DNA of 64,000 nucleotides from Gordonia polyisoprenivorans (GCF_017654315.1 NZ_CP072203.1:62001-126000), one strand, 5' to 3'; counted from the stretch's first letter, positions 1 through 8,419 are shown. Notes: generated from the sequence alone by a model not told the origin. Numbers and translations are program-made.

Positions 1-289
1 ACCATGCCTTGTCCGGGGCCTCGGTACGGTCGGCTCCGCGCAGACCGTGATAGCCGGCGTCACCCTTGTACGGACAGTACGTGCTGTGCGCACTCGCGGT
101 CAGCACGTCAGCGACGACGTCATCGCGCGGAATGTACTGCACCGGTGGATAAGTGGCCTCCCGCAGCGTCATCGCATGCGTGGTGTCGGCGATGAGTTGC
201 TCGCCCAGCCACACCCGTACCCGGCCGGGCGTCGGTTCGACGGTGATCGGATGGGTGGCGTCCGGGGTGAGTCGTGGTCGGTCGCTCAT
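1..289 (-). CDS. DUF427 domain-containing protein (3' end outside window)
   Basis: The first 96 codons of a gene that runs leftward off the window. The product starts MSDRPRLTPD and contains TYCPYKGDAGYHG, the signature segment of DUF427 proteins, a small beta-barrel family of unproven function. The ATG at 287-289 follows a clear CAGGAGG ribosome-binding site and overlaps the stop of the upstream SRPBCC gene in an ATGA arrangement, so the two are translationally coupled. The C-terminus is not visible. The family call is good; no biochemical role can be given. Confidence 0.8.
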   Translation of the reverse strand, partial: MSDRPRLTPDATHPITVEPTPGRVRVWLGEQLIADTTHAMTLREATYPPVQYIPRDDVVADVLTASAHSTYCPYKGDAGYHGLRGADRTEAPDKAW

Positions 290-771
290 GATGCCTCCTG
301 GTGCGGATCGGTTATCTGCCTGTCTTCGAGAAGCCTTGCCGCAGTGCGGAGGTCGGCGGCGAGCGCGGCGGGAGCGAGGACGCGGACACCGAGCAACCCG
401 GGAGCGGCGACCAACGGCACGGTCAGATGGGCACGTGCCCGCACGAGCGTCGAATTTTGGCCCTGCGCCTCGAAGTCGAGAGTCAGCGCCGCATCGACCG
501 GCCCCCACCGTCCGATCTCGCGCCAGCGCTGTGCGCGGCGACTCTCCACGACCTCCATCGTCGGCCGGACGAAGGGGACCGCGGTGACATCGATCCAACT
601 CGAGCCGGCCTCACCCGGTTCACCCACATCGACCTCGTCGGCCACCCGGAGCAGGCTGGCCTGCCATTCGGCGCGGCGGCCGGGATCGCTGAGGTAGTCG
701 TATGCAACCTCCGAGGCGACATCGAAGTGCACTGTCACATCAGCGATCTGCAGGCGGGACGTCGGTTTCAT
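286..771 (-). CDS. SRPBCC (START-like) family protein
   Basis: A 161-residue protein with the layout of the polyketide-cyclase/SRPBCC lipid-binding fold: an opening strand (ADVTVHFDVASEVAYDYLSDPGRRAEW), a beta-rich middle and a C-terminal helix. Such proteins bind hydrophobic ligands in a central cavity; the ligand is not evident. I chose the ATG at 769-771 because it begins 10 bases after the zwf stop. An earlier start at 813 would overlap zwf by about 30 bases and add an N-terminus atypical of the family. It is probably co-transcribed with zwf upstream and with the DUF427 gene downstream. Confidence 0.7.
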   Translation of the reverse strand: MKPTSRLQIADVTVHFDVASEVAYDYLSDPGRRAEWQASLLRVADEVDVGEPGEAGSSWIDVTAVPFVRPTMEVVESRRAQRWREIGRWGPVDAALTLDFEAQGQNSTLVRARAHLTVPLVAAPGLLGVRVLAPAALAADLRTAARLLEDRQITDPHQEAS

Positions 772-781
772 CCCGACGCCG

Positions 782-2143
782 TCAGAGTGCGGGCCAGGAC
801 TGCGGGCCCGCACTGCCCGCCGGGTAGTCCTCCAGCGGCACCCTGTTCGCCTCCCACGCGTCGATCACCGGTTGCACGATGCGCCAGCATTGTTCGGTCG
901 CATCACCGCGGACCGCGAGGGTGGCGTCGCCGTCGAGGATGCCCGAGAGCACCTCGGCGTAGGCCCGGACCGACCCGTGACCAAGGTCGGCGTCGAAGTC
1001 GATGGTCTTGACGGCGAACGGGTTGGTACCGTCGTGGATGTTCAGCTGCACGTTCATCACATCCGGACCGAGCTTGAGCCGCAACACATTCGGTGCCACC
1101 TCGGCGCCGAACTGCTCGGGTAGATGGCGCACCGGCCGGAACGTCAGCGCGATCTCCTTGACCGGAGGCGCCAGGGCCTTGCCGGAGCGCAACGTGAACG
1201 GCACCCCATCCCAGCGTGCGGTGCGCACGCCGAACGTCGCCTCGGCCAGCGTCTCGGTATTCCGCGCGGGGTCGACACCCTTCTCGTCGACGTAGGACGG
1301 CAACTGCTTGCCGTCGACCTCTCCCGCGGTGTAGCGCGCCCGACGGGAATGGGCGACCGCGTCGTCGTCCCAGATCTGCACCGCACGCAGCGCCGCGCCC
1401 GTCGCATCACGCAGGTCACGTTCACCGAGTGTCGCCGGCGAATCCATCGCCACCACCGCAAGCAGTTGCAACAGGTGGCTCTGCACCATGTCCCGCAATG
1501 CGCCGGTGCCCTCGTAGAAATCGGCGCGCCCCTCCAACCCGAGATCCTCGTCGTAGCGGATGACGACGGATTCGATGTGGTCGGCCGACCAGACCGGCTC
1601 GAACATCCGGTTCGCGAAGCGCACGCTCAGCAGATCGAGCAGCACCGACTGCCCGAGGAAGTGGTCGACGCGAAAGACCTGCTCCTCGGGGACGAGTTGG
1701 GTGAGTAATTGGTTCAGCGCGTGCGCGCTGGCCTCGTCGGTGCCGAACGGCTTCTCCGGAGCGAGGATCGTTCCGTCCGGAATGTCCACATCCCGCAACG
1801 CTTCACACGATTTCTCGGTGACCGCCGGCGGCACCGCGAAGTACAGCACGGGACGTCCTCTGGCCTCGCCGAGGAGCCGCGACAGATCGTCGGAGCTGGT
1901 CAGGTCACCCTGCCGATACACGGTCTCCTCGGCAAGAGCCCGCGCAGTGGCGCCGGCATCGTCACCGAAAGCCTCACGTACCTCGCCGCGCCAGGTGTCG
2001 GCGTCACGCTCCGATCGGCCGACCCCGATGAGATGTACCCGGCGATCCGGCTCGCGGTCGAGCAGCTGCCCCAGGGCGGGCAGCAGCAGCCGCTTGGTCA
2101 GATCACCGGTGGCTCCGAAGATGATCAGGGTGGTGTCCGTCAT
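782..2143 (-). CDS. zwf: Glucose-6-phosphate 1-dehydrogenase
   Basis: The enzyme oxidises glucose 6-phosphate to 6-phosphogluconolactone with NADP+, the entry to the oxidative pentose phosphate pathway. The 453-residue product begins with a Rossmann motif (IIFGATGDLTKRLLLP), has EKPFGTD near residue 135, and carries the substrate-binding active-site segment RVDHFLGQS with its catalytic-region His. The length is slightly under the usual 480-510. The ATG at 2143 has GGAGAAGCC just upstream. No 6-phosphogluconate dehydrogenase or OpcA gene is adjacent, so this is probably a second, stress-associated copy rather than the main pentose-phosphate operon copy (inference). Confidence 0.93.
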   Translation of the reverse strand: MTDTTLIIFGATGDLTKRLLLPALGQLLDREPDRRVHLIGVGRSERDADTWRGEVREAFGDDAGATARALAEETVYRQGDLTSSDDLSRLLGEARGRPVLYFAVPPAVTEKSCEALRDVDIPDGTILAPEKPFGTDEASAHALNQLLTQLVPEEQVFRVDHFLGQSVLLDLLSVRFANRMFEPVWSADHIESVVIRYDEDLGLEGRADFYEGTGALRDMVQSHLLQLLAVVAMDSPATLGERDLRDATGAALRAVQIWDDDAVAHSRRARYTAGEVDGKQLPSYVDEKGVDPARNTETLAEATFGVRTARWDGVPFTLRSGKALAPPVKEIALTFRPVRHLPEQFGAEVAPNVLRLKLGPDVMNVQLNIHDGTNPFAVKTIDFDADLGHGSVRAYAEVLSGILDGDATLAVRGDATEQCWRIVQPVIDAWEANRVPLEDYPAGSAGPQSWPAL

Positions 2144-2162
2144 GGCTTCTCCTGGTGATCAT

Positions 2163-2180
2163 GTCCGGTGAACACCGGAC
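2163..2180. promoter_or_regulatory. Perfect 18-bp palindrome between zwf and the GH15 gene
   Basis: GTCCGGTG-AA-CACCGGAC is a perfect inverted repeat (8-bp arms, 2-bp centre) about 20 bases upstream of the zwf start, in the 109-base gap shared with the divergent glycosidase gene. It could be an operator for a dimeric repressor or a hairpin in the zwf leader. No regulator gene is adjacent. Confidence 0.4.
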
Positions 2181-2252
2181 CGGTGGACACAACAGGCCTC
2201 GTCCGAAGCCTACTCACACCCGGAGCGGCGCGAGTCCGTGCAGAATCGTCTG

Positions 2253-4025
2253 ATGACCACCCGCATCGAGGACTACGGATTTGTCGGTGACTGCCGGACG
2301 GGAGCCCTGATCTCCCGGTCCGGACGCGTGGACTGGCTGTGTGTGCCACGCTTCGATTCACCGTCGATCTTCGCTGCCCTGCTCGGCTCGCACGAACACG
2401 GCAGCTGGTCGCTGAAGCCGACGAGTGAGGCGACCGTGGCCGACCGTCACTACGACGGGGACACGATGATTCTCGTCACGCGGTGGGAAACCGAATCCGG
2501 GGTCGCCGAGGTGCACGAGTTCATGCCGATCGACGGCGGCCGCGTCGACCTGGTCCGCCGGGTGGTCGGGATCACCGGCACCGTGGAGTTCACCACCTCC
2601 CTGCGTATGCGCTTCGACTACGCGCGGTCGGTTCCATGGGTGCGCCAGGTCGGCGAAGGCGAACAGCCGGGCCTGCTCGCGATCGCCGGCCCCGACGCCG
2701 TCCTCATCCGCGGCGTCGCCTTGCATGCCACCGATCACGTTCACCGCGCCGACTTCGCCGTCGAATCCGGCGATCACCGCGACCTCGTGTTGACCTGGTT
2801 CCACTCCTACCGACCCCAGCCCGACGCCCTCGACGTCGACGCCGCTCTGTCGGAGACCCGACAGTGGTGGACACAGTGGGCCGGACACATCGAGCACCAA
2901 GGTCCACATCATGATCGGGTCGTCCGATCGTTGATCACCCTGCGCGCCCTGTCGAATCTCGATACCGGGGGCATCGTCGCAGCCGCGACCACCTCACTCC
3001 CGGAAATGGTCGGCGGAGAACGTAACTGGGACTACCGCTACGTCTGGCTGCGGGATGCCGCACTGACTCTCGACGTACTGATCTGCCACGGCTTCGTCCA
3101 TGTCGCCGACCATTGGCGCACCTGGTTGATGCGCGCGATCGCCGGCGACCCCAAGCGGGTCCAGATCCTCTACGGCATTGCCGGAGAGCGTGACCTCCCC
3201 GAGCGTGAGCTCTCGCTGCCCGGCTATGAGGATTCCGCCCCGGTCCGGGTCGGCAATGCCGCAGTCGATCAGTTTCAGGCCGACACGCTCGGCGAGGTGA
3301 TGTGCGCTCTGCATGCCGCGCGCGACGCGGGTCTCCCGGAGACCGACTACTCCTGGCCGCTGCAACGGCATCTGCTCAAACGCGTCGAGGCCTACCTCGA
3401 CCAGCCCGACCAGGGCATCTGGGAAATGCGTGGGCAGCCGAAGTTCTTCACCCATTCCCGGGTCATGGAGTGGGCCGCATTCGACCGCGGGGTCAAGGCG
3501 ATCGAGGACTTCGGACTGTCCGGCCCACTCGAGAAGTGGAAACGTCACCGCGACGAACTCCGCGCGGAGATCGACAAACGGATGGTCGATCCCGACGGCG
3601 GGTACTTCGTCCAGTACGAAGGAACCGGTGAGGTCGATGCGGCGTTACTGCAACTGCCGCAGGTGGGCTTCTGCGCGCCGGACGACCCGCGGATGCTGGC
3701 CTGCGTCGAGCGCATCGAACGCGACCTGATGCCCGACGGACTCGTGGCCCGCTACCGCTCAGAATCGGGCGTCGACGGTGTCTCGGGCACCGAACATCCA
3801 TTCCTGGCGTGCACGTTCTGGCTCGTCGAACAGTACGCCCGCAGTGGGCGGGTCGAGGACGCCGAGACATTGATGACCCGGGCCTGCGACACCGCCAGTG
3901 ACCTCGGGTTGTTCTCCGAGGAATACGACCCGGGCGACCGGCGACAGGTGGGCAACGTCCCTCAGGCCTTGTCGCACTTGGCCTTTGTGCGCGCCGCTGA
4001 TGCCTTGGCGGGTGCGGTCGACTGA
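2253..4025 (+). CDS. Glycoside hydrolase family 15 protein (trehalase/glucoamylase-like)
   Basis: A 590-residue cytoplasmic protein of the GH15 type used by actinobacteria as trehalase or glucoamylase. It starts TTRIEDYGFVGDCRTGALIS and contains the (alpha/alpha)6-barrel landmarks GGERNWDYRYVWLRDAALTL and FTHSRVMEWAAFDRG, which hold substrate-binding and acid/base regions in the family. No signal peptide is seen. The ATG at 2253 matches the family N-terminus better than an upstream GTG at 2238. Its place beside zwf fits intracellular sugar turnover, since glucose released from trehalose would feed glucose 6-phosphate. Substrate specificity cannot be set from sequence alone. Confidence 0.85.
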   Translation: MTTRIEDYGFVGDCRTGALISRSGRVDWLCVPRFDSPSIFAALLGSHEHGSWSLKPTSEATVADRHYDGDTMILVTRWETESGVAEVHEFMPIDGGRVDLVRRVVGITGTVEFTTSLRMRFDYARSVPWVRQVGEGEQPGLLAIAGPDAVLIRGVALHATDHVHRADFAVESGDHRDLVLTWFHSYRPQPDALDVDAALSETRQWWTQWAGHIEHQGPHHDRVVRSLITLRALSNLDTGGIVAAATTSLPEMVGGERNWDYRYVWLRDAALTLDVLICHGFVHVADHWRTWLMRAIAGDPKRVQILYGIAGERDLPERELSLPGYEDSAPVRVGNAAVDQFQADTLGEVMCALHAARDAGLPETDYSWPLQRHLLKRVEAYLDQPDQGIWEMRGQPKFFTHSRVMEWAAFDRGVKAIEDFGLSGPLEKWKRHRDELRAEIDKRMVDPDGGYFVQYEGTGEVDAALLQLPQVGFCAPDDPRMLACVERIERDLMPDGLVARYRSESGVDGVSGTEHPFLACTFWLVEQYARSGRVEDAETLMTRACDTASDLGLFSEEYDPGDRRQVGNVPQALSHLAFVRAADALAGAVD

Positions 4026-4056
4026 ACGTGCCCGCGAGAGTGGCGGCCGACCATGA

Positions 4057-4488
4057 TCATTGCTGCGGCACAGGCGAATTGACGAACCAGAGGATCTCCT
4101 CACGCATGCCGCTGCTGCGCCAGCCGTCGGCGGTGCGGACCATTGTGTGGTGGTAATAGCCGCCGCAGGTACTCAACTCGTCGAAGCCGGGTATCTGCAT
4201 CGGGTTGTAGAACTGCGCGGTGACCGTGGCGGTGTCGCCGTCGACGATCACATCGATGTTCATCAGGTAATGCATGGTCATCGGCAGCGCCGAGAGTCCC
4301 GCCTGAAGCCACTCGACGACCTCGTCGACGGACCCGACGGTCCCGAACGGCGATGAGCGGTAGTCGATCGTCGCGTCGGCGGTGAACAGCGAGCGGTATC
4401 GCTGCCAGTCGCCGGTGTCCACGGCCCTGGCGTACCCGGTCAACAGTTGCTGAATCTCCAGCGTGTCGGCCACGCGCTGCGCATCCAT
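4057..4488 (-). CDS. Nuclear transport factor 2 / SnoaL-like protein
   Basis: A 143-residue cone-fold protein: an N-terminal helix region (IQQLLTGYARAVDTGDWQRYRSLF), then ATIDYR, a TMHYLMNIDVIVDGDTATV strand and a C-terminal RTADGWR segment, the usual order in SnoaL-like_4 proteins. Members act as small isomerases, dehydratases or ligand binders; the substrate is unknown. The ATG at 4488 avoids overlap with the GAF-ANTAR gene upstream, which ends at 4511; an alternative start at 4551 would overlap it. It is probably the second gene of that transcript and ends tail-to-tail with the GH15 gene. Confidence 0.75.
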   Translation of the reverse strand: MDAQRVADTLEIQQLLTGYARAVDTGDWQRYRSLFTADATIDYRSSPFGTVGSVDEVVEWLQAGLSALPMTMHYLMNIDVIVDGDTATVTAQFYNPMQIPGFDELSTCGGYYHHTMVRTADGWRSSGMREEILWFVNSPVPQQ

Positions 4489-4510
4489 GGCGTCCGACGC
4501 TACCCGGCTC

Positions 4511-5242
4511 TCACGAACTGCGTTCCCGATCGTCGAACTCCTCGGCCGCAACGATCCGTGCCGCCACCTCCGCGACCGGGGTGTTGGACTCCTGGGAGAG
4601 GCGCCGGATGATCTCGAAGGCCCGGACCGCGTCCACGCGGAAGCGCTCCATGATCATGCCCTTCGCCTGCCCGATGAGGTCTCGGCTGGCCAGTGCGCTG
4701 CGGAACTGCTCGCCCCGGTGCGCGCTGTTGAGCGCGATCGCCGCATGCGTCGCGAGGGTCTCGGCCAGATCGCGGGACTCCTCGTCGAAGGCGTGCGGGG
4801 TGCCGGAGAACAGGTTGAGCGCGCCGAGTTCGCGGCCGGACACATACAGCTGGATCGACAGGTTGGACCGGATCGGTGTGCGTTCGCGCACCGCCCGCAT
4901 GAGTTCGGGCCACCGTTGCTCGGTCTCCACGTCGTCGATGCCGACGATCCGCTCGTTCCAGATGGCCTCGAAGCACGGACCGTCGCCGTACTCGTGCTGC
5001 AACACGTCGAACTGCCGGGCGACCAGATCGGTCTCGGCGGTGGACTCGAGCGTCAGTTTTCCCGCCGGATCACGTACGACCATCGTGAACCCGGCGTGAT
5101 GGACGTCGGGCAGGATCTGTACCGCCGACTCGGTGACGTGGCGGATGACGCGGTCCGGATCGAACTCGGCTTCGGACACCCCGTGGATCTCGCGGGCAAG
5201 GGCGGCGATCTTCGAGTAGACTCCCTCACCCGGACCGGTCAT
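4511..5242 (-). CDS. GAF and ANTAR domain-containing transcription antitermination regulator
   Basis: A 243-residue two-domain regulator. Residues 1-175 resemble a GAF sensor domain (ILPDVHHAGFTMV...DGPCFEAIW...RSNLSIQLY...LGALNLFSG). Residues 185-240 are an ANTAR RNA-binding domain with the diagnostic LIGQAKGMIMERFRVDAVRAFEIIRRLSQ. ANTAR proteins bind paired RNA hairpins to prevent transcription termination; the signal sensed by GAF is unknown. It lies head-to-head with a second ANTAR protein at 5492, an arrangement that suggests related stress control. I did not find a convincing ANTAR two-hairpin target in the shared gap. Confidence 0.88.
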   Translation of the reverse strand: MTGPGEGVYSKIAALAREIHGVSEAEFDPDRVIRHVTESAVQILPDVHHAGFTMVVRDPAGKLTLESTAETDLVARQFDVLQHEYGDGPCFEAIWNERIVGIDDVETEQRWPELMRAVRERTPIRSNLSIQLYVSGRELGALNLFSGTPHAFDEESRDLAETLATHAAIALNSAHRGEQFRSALASRDLIGQAKGMIMERFRVDAVRAFEIIRRLSQESNTPVAEVAARIVAAEEFDDRERSS

Positions 5243-5332
5243 CGGACGCTCATCGGGACCGCGGTGTGTGGGTTGGTGGTGTGCTTCACCCCTTCTTCAC
5301 TACTCGCTTTCGTGGCCCGGCGCAGGCCGCAG

Positions 5333-5348
5333 CGGGACCAAGGTCCCG
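5333..5348. promoter_or_regulatory. Perfect 16-bp palindrome between the two ANTAR genes
   Basis: CGGGACC-AA-GGTCCCG (7-bp arms, 2-bp centre) lies near the middle of the 249-base divergent gap, where one dimeric regulator could control both genes. It is seen in sequence only; the factor is unknown. Confidence 0.35.
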
Positions 5349-5491
5349 ATTCGCGCCCCGCAGCGAGCAAACCGGCTGGACACCGCGGATGCGCGATGGT
5401 CGCGGAGGTGACGCGGTCACCGCCGCTGAGTAAAGTAATCCTGCCCGAGACCGCCGGCACATCCGTTGGACTATGCGTGTGGAGGTTCTCA

Positions 5492-6199
5492 GTGCTCGAT
5501 GATGCTGGACGTGACGCAGCGTTCGATGCCTCGGCGCGCGTTCACAATGTCGGGAGTTTCCGTTTCTTCTTCGCCACGCAGCGGTGGGAATGGTCCGACG
5601 AGGTCGCGGCCCTGCACGGCTACTCCCCTGGAGAAGTGGAGCCCACGACCGCATTGCTGGCCCGTCACAAGCACCCCGACGACCGTGACGACTTCGACCA
5701 GCTCGTGGCGCGGATGCTCTCCGACCACAGTCCGTTCTCCAGCCGGCACCGCATCATCGACACCCACGGCACGGTGCACCACGTGGTGGTGATCGGCCAG
5801 CCGATGGTCGACGAGTCGGGTGTACCGATCGGAACCGAGGGCTTCTATCTCGACATGGACGGCTGGGAGACCAACGTCGCCAACGATCAGATCGACCACC
5901 ACATCAGTCGTTTCCGGGAGAGCCAAGGCGTCATCGAACAAACCAAGGGCATGATCATGTTCGCCTACCAGGTCAGCGCCGAGCAGGCCTTCGAAGTCCT
6001 CAAATGGCGATCACAGACCACGAACGTGAAGGTCAGCAGCCTGTGCCGGAGCATCCTCACCGGCACCCAGGCGATCGAGGTACCCGAAGCAGTGCGGCGA
6101 TCCTTCGACCATCTGCTGCTCACCGCACACAAGTCGGTCGACCATGAGGAACCCACGGCCGGTGGCCAACCCGCCGACGGCGGCGACCTGCGCGTTTAA
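5492..6199 (+). CDS. PAS and ANTAR domain-containing antitermination regulator
   Basis: A 235-residue protein: residues 20-125 form a PAS_3-like domain (FFFATQRWEWSDEVAALHGYSPGEV... then HRIIDTHGTVHHVVVIGQPMVDESG), and residues 145-205 form an ANTAR domain (RESQGVIEQTKGMIMFAYQVSAEQAFEVLKWRSQ). The order PAS then ANTAR is common in actinobacteria, usually for stress-responsive RNA-binding antiterminators. The GTG at 5492 is preceded by GGAGG at 5481-5485 with 6-base spacing, which decides the start. It is divergent from the GAF-ANTAR gene. The next gene begins 29 bases downstream but appears to have its own SigF-type promoter overlapping this stop codon. Confidence 0.88.
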   Translation: MLDDAGRDAAFDASARVHNVGSFRFFFATQRWEWSDEVAALHGYSPGEVEPTTALLARHKHPDDRDDFDQLVARMLSDHSPFSSRHRIIDTHGTVHHVVVIGQPMVDESGVPIGTEGFYLDMDGWETNVANDQIDHHISRFRESQGVIEQTKGMIMFAYQVSAEQAFEVLKWRSQTTNVKVSSLCRSILTGTQAIEVPEAVRRSFDHLLLTAHKSVDHEEPTAGGQPADGGDLRV

Positions 6200-6218
6200 C
6201 GGCTCCGGCGCACGGGTA
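6194..6218 (+). promoter_or_regulatory. SigF-type promoter, near-leaderless
   Basis: GTTT at 6194-6197, a 16-base spacer and GGGTA at 6214-6218 match the actinobacterial SigF consensus (GTTT-N15-17-GGGTA). The ATG of the following SRPBCC gene lies only 10 bases after the -10 element, so the transcript would be leaderless or nearly so. No ribosome-binding site is present, which agrees. Confidence 0.65.
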
Positions 6219-6228
6219 AGGCACAGAC

Positions 6229-6675
6229 ATGAAACCCGTGACCGTGCACACTACCGCTGCTCCGGAGCACATCTGGGCGGTGCTCTCCGACGGCTGGCTG
6301 TACTCGTCGTGGGTGGTCGGTGCCGCTCGCATTCGTGCGGCCGACGACAGCTGGCCGGCCATCGGCAGTCGTATCCACCATTCGGTCGGCGTGTGGCCGG
6401 GCTTGATCAACGACGAGACGCGCTCGCTGGGAGCCGGTGAGACGACCCTCGAACTGTCGGCGGCCGCCGTGCCGTTCGGCCGCGCCCGGATCCTGCTGGA
6501 GATACTCCCCGACCCCGATGGCACCCGATTGACCATGGCCGAGCATGCCGAGACCGCGCCCATGAGCTGGTTACCCGACGATGTCCAGCACATGGTGATG
6601 GCTCCGCGACTACGCGAATGTCTACGCCGGCTGGCGTCGATGGCCGAGGGCCATGCGCGCTCCTCACCCGGGTAA
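6229..6675 (+). CDS. SRPBCC family protein
   Basis: A 148-residue START-like protein. It begins MKPVTVHTTAAPEHIWAVLSDGWLYSSWVVGA, a typical first strand and helix with the family's WxxLSDxxxYxxWVVG pattern, and ends with a helix that follows TMAEHAETAP. It probably binds a hydrophobic ligand; the ligand is unknown. The start codon sits 10 bases after a GTTT-N16-GGGTA promoter, suggesting leaderless SigF-dependent expression during stress or stationary phase. Its 3' end overlaps the remnant of a decayed SDR gene on the other strand by about 12 bases. Confidence 0.82.
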   Translation: MKPVTVHTTAAPEHIWAVLSDGWLYSSWVVGAARIRAADDSWPAIGSRIHHSVGVWPGLINDETRSLGAGETTLELSAAAVPFGRARILLEILPDPDGTRLTMAEHAETAPMSWLPDDVQHMVMAPRLRECLRRLASMAEGHARSSPG

Positions 6676-7173
6676 CGTCTCGCCTCCGAGCGGCGCCAAG
6701 ACCTCGCCGGTGTATTACGACGACAGTTGTTCGGCAACGAAGAAGACGTAGGACGGCGCGATCTCGTCCGGCTGAGCGGCACGACCGTATGGGTCTGTTC
6801 GCCGAAATGCGCGACCTTCTGCTCCGGCATGGTCGCCGGGATCAACGGGCCGCCACTGGGCTGCGGTGAGGTCCAGGAAGTCCTCCACCGGGCTCTGGAA
6901 TGCCGCGTTGTTGACCAGGGTGTCGAGTCCCCCGAGTTCGTCGGCGGTCCGGGCAACTTGCTCCGGATCAGCGAGGTCGCCGATGTACTCGCGGGCAACA
7001 CGGTCCTGGGCCTCTACCAGTTCGACCGTGTGTCGAGCATTGTCACGCTCGGACAGGTACGCGATCGCGACATCGGCCCCCTCCTTGGCGAAGGCGACGG
7101 CGACGACAGCCCGCCCTATGCCCGAATCCCCGCCGGTGATGAACGCCTCCCGGCCAGCAGATTGGTTTCATCC
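6664..7173 (-). pseudogene. Decayed SDR-family oxidoreductase (internal deletion, frameshift, stop)
   Basis: Reading leftward from about 7173 gives GREAFITGGDSGIGRAVV (the NAD-binding TGxxxGIG motif), then GGLDTLVNNAAFQSPVEDF and LTAAQW. The frame then jumps to GPLIPATMPEQKVAHFGEQT, shifts again to YGRAAQPDEIAPSYVFF, meets an in-frame TAA at LSS-stop-YTGEVLAPLGGET, and ends at 6664. These are the beginning and end of a YhdF/GsiB-neighbour type SDR. The central region, including the catalytic YxxxK and roughly 100 residues, is missing, and the extreme N-terminus and a start codon are absent. It cannot encode a working enzyme. Confidence 0.85.
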
Positions 7174-7189
7174 ACCACCGTGCTGGGCA
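7165..7189 (+). promoter_or_regulatory. Possible weak SigF-type promoter upstream of the alcohol dehydrogenase
   Basis: GTTT at 7165-7168, a 16-base spacer and GGGCA at 7185-7189 differ from the SigF consensus by one base in the -10 element. The site lies about 50 bases upstream of the dehydrogenase start, in a region rich in better SigF sites. Confidence 0.35.
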
Positions 7190-7240
7190 CACCACAACAA
7201 GACCACCGGATGACGAGACATCGACAACGAGGAGGAACAG

Positions 7241-8419
7241 ATGCGAGCGGTGACATGGCAGGGCAAGCGCAAGGTGTCGGTCGACGACGTGACCGACCCG
7301 AAGATCGAGGAACCGACCGACGCGATCGTCAAGGTCACCTCCACCAACATCTGTGGCTCCGATCTGCATCTGTACGAGGTACTCGGCGCCTTCATGAATG
7401 CCGGGGACATCCTCGGGCACGAGGCGATGGGCGTGGTGGAGGAAGTCGGCGCCGACACCGGCGACCTACGAGTCGGCGACCGCGTGGTGATACCGTTCCA
7501 GATCTCCTGTGGCACCTGCCGGATGTGCGACGACCGTCTCTACACCCAGTGCGAGACAACGCAAGTGCGCGATCAGGGGATGGGCGCGGCACTGTTCGGT
7601 TACTCCAAGCTGTACGGGTCGGTGCCCGGCGGGCAGGCCGAGTACCTTCGTGTTCCGCAGGCGCAGTTCACCCACATCAAGGTGCCCGATGACGCGCCGG
7701 ACTCCCGCTACGTCTACCTGTCCGACGTGCTGCCGACCGCCTGGCAGGGCGTGGAGTACGCGGGCATCCCCGACAACGGCACCGTCACCGTGCTCGGCCT
7801 CGGGCCGATCGGTGACATGGCCGCCCGCATCGCGGCACATCGTGGTGCGCGGGTGATCGCCGTCGACCGGGTACCCGAACGACTGGCCCGTGCTGAAGCC
7901 CGCGGGATCACCACCATCGATCTCGATGCCGTCGACGACGTCGCCGAAGCCGTGCGCGAACGCACCGACGGTCGTGGCAGCGACTCGGTGATCGACGCCG
8001 TCGGTATGGAGGCTCACGGCTCGCCGGTGAACCAGATGGTCCAGCGTCTCGTGGGGTTGTTGCCCGACGCGGTGGCCGAGCCACTCATGCAGCACGCCGG
8101 TGTGGACCGGATGGCCGCCTTCTACACCGCAATCGACGCCGTACGCCGCGGCGGCACCATCTCATTGAGCGGCGTCTACGGCGGAACCGCCGATCCGATC
8201 CCGATGCTCACGTTGTTCGACAAGCAGATCCAGCTCCGGATGGGCCAGGCGAACGTGAAACGCTGGGTTCCCGACATCCTGCCACTCCTCGGCGACGACG
8301 ACCCGCTCGGCGTGGATTCCTTTGCCACCCATGAACTCCCACTGGACGATGCGCCGCACGCCTACGACATCTTCCAGAACAAGCAGGACGGCGCGGTCAA
8401 GATCATTCTCAAGCCGTGA
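7241..8419 (+). CDS. Zinc-dependent alcohol dehydrogenase (formaldehyde dehydrogenase-like MDR)
   Basis: A 392-residue medium-chain dehydrogenase. TNICGSDLHLYE supplies the catalytic zinc Cys and GHEAMGVVEEVG the second ligand region; CGTCRMCDDRLYTQC carries the four structural-zinc cysteines; VLGLGPIGDMAARIAAHRGA is the NAD(P)-binding Rossmann motif. The long form with an insert before the C-terminus resembles glutathione-independent formaldehyde dehydrogenases; the actual alcohol or aldehyde is unknown. AGGAGGA stands 6-10 bases before the ATG. It is flanked on both sides by decayed genes on the opposite strand, suggesting it is the selected survivor of a degraded stress cluster (inference). 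Confidence 0.9.
   Translation: MRAVTWQGKRKVSVDDVTDPKIEEPTDAIVKVTSTNICGSDLHLYEVLGAFMNAGDILGHEAMGVVEEVGADTGDLRVGDRVVIPFQISCGTCRMCDDRLYTQCETTQVRDQGMGAALFGYSKLYGSVPGGQAEYLRVPQAQFTHIKVPDDAPDSRYVYLSDVLPTAWQGVEYAGIPDNGTVTVLGLGPIGDMAARIAAHRGARVIAVDRVPERLARAEARGITTIDLDAVDDVAEAVRERTDGRGSDSVIDAVGMEAHGSPVNQMVQRLVGLLPDAVAEPLMQHAGVDRMAAFYTAIDAVRRGGTISLSGVYGGTADPIPMLTLFDKQIQLRMGQANVKRWVPDILPLLGDDDPLGVDSFATHELPLDDAPHAYDIFQNKQDGAVKIILKP

Noticed and set aside
6120..7001. A 293-codon leftward frame across the SDR remnant
   Set aside because: Its middle reads a piece of the SDR in one frame only (GPLIPATMPEQKVAHFGEQT), but the rest is a shifted frame with no protein pattern; the frames together show a pseudogene.
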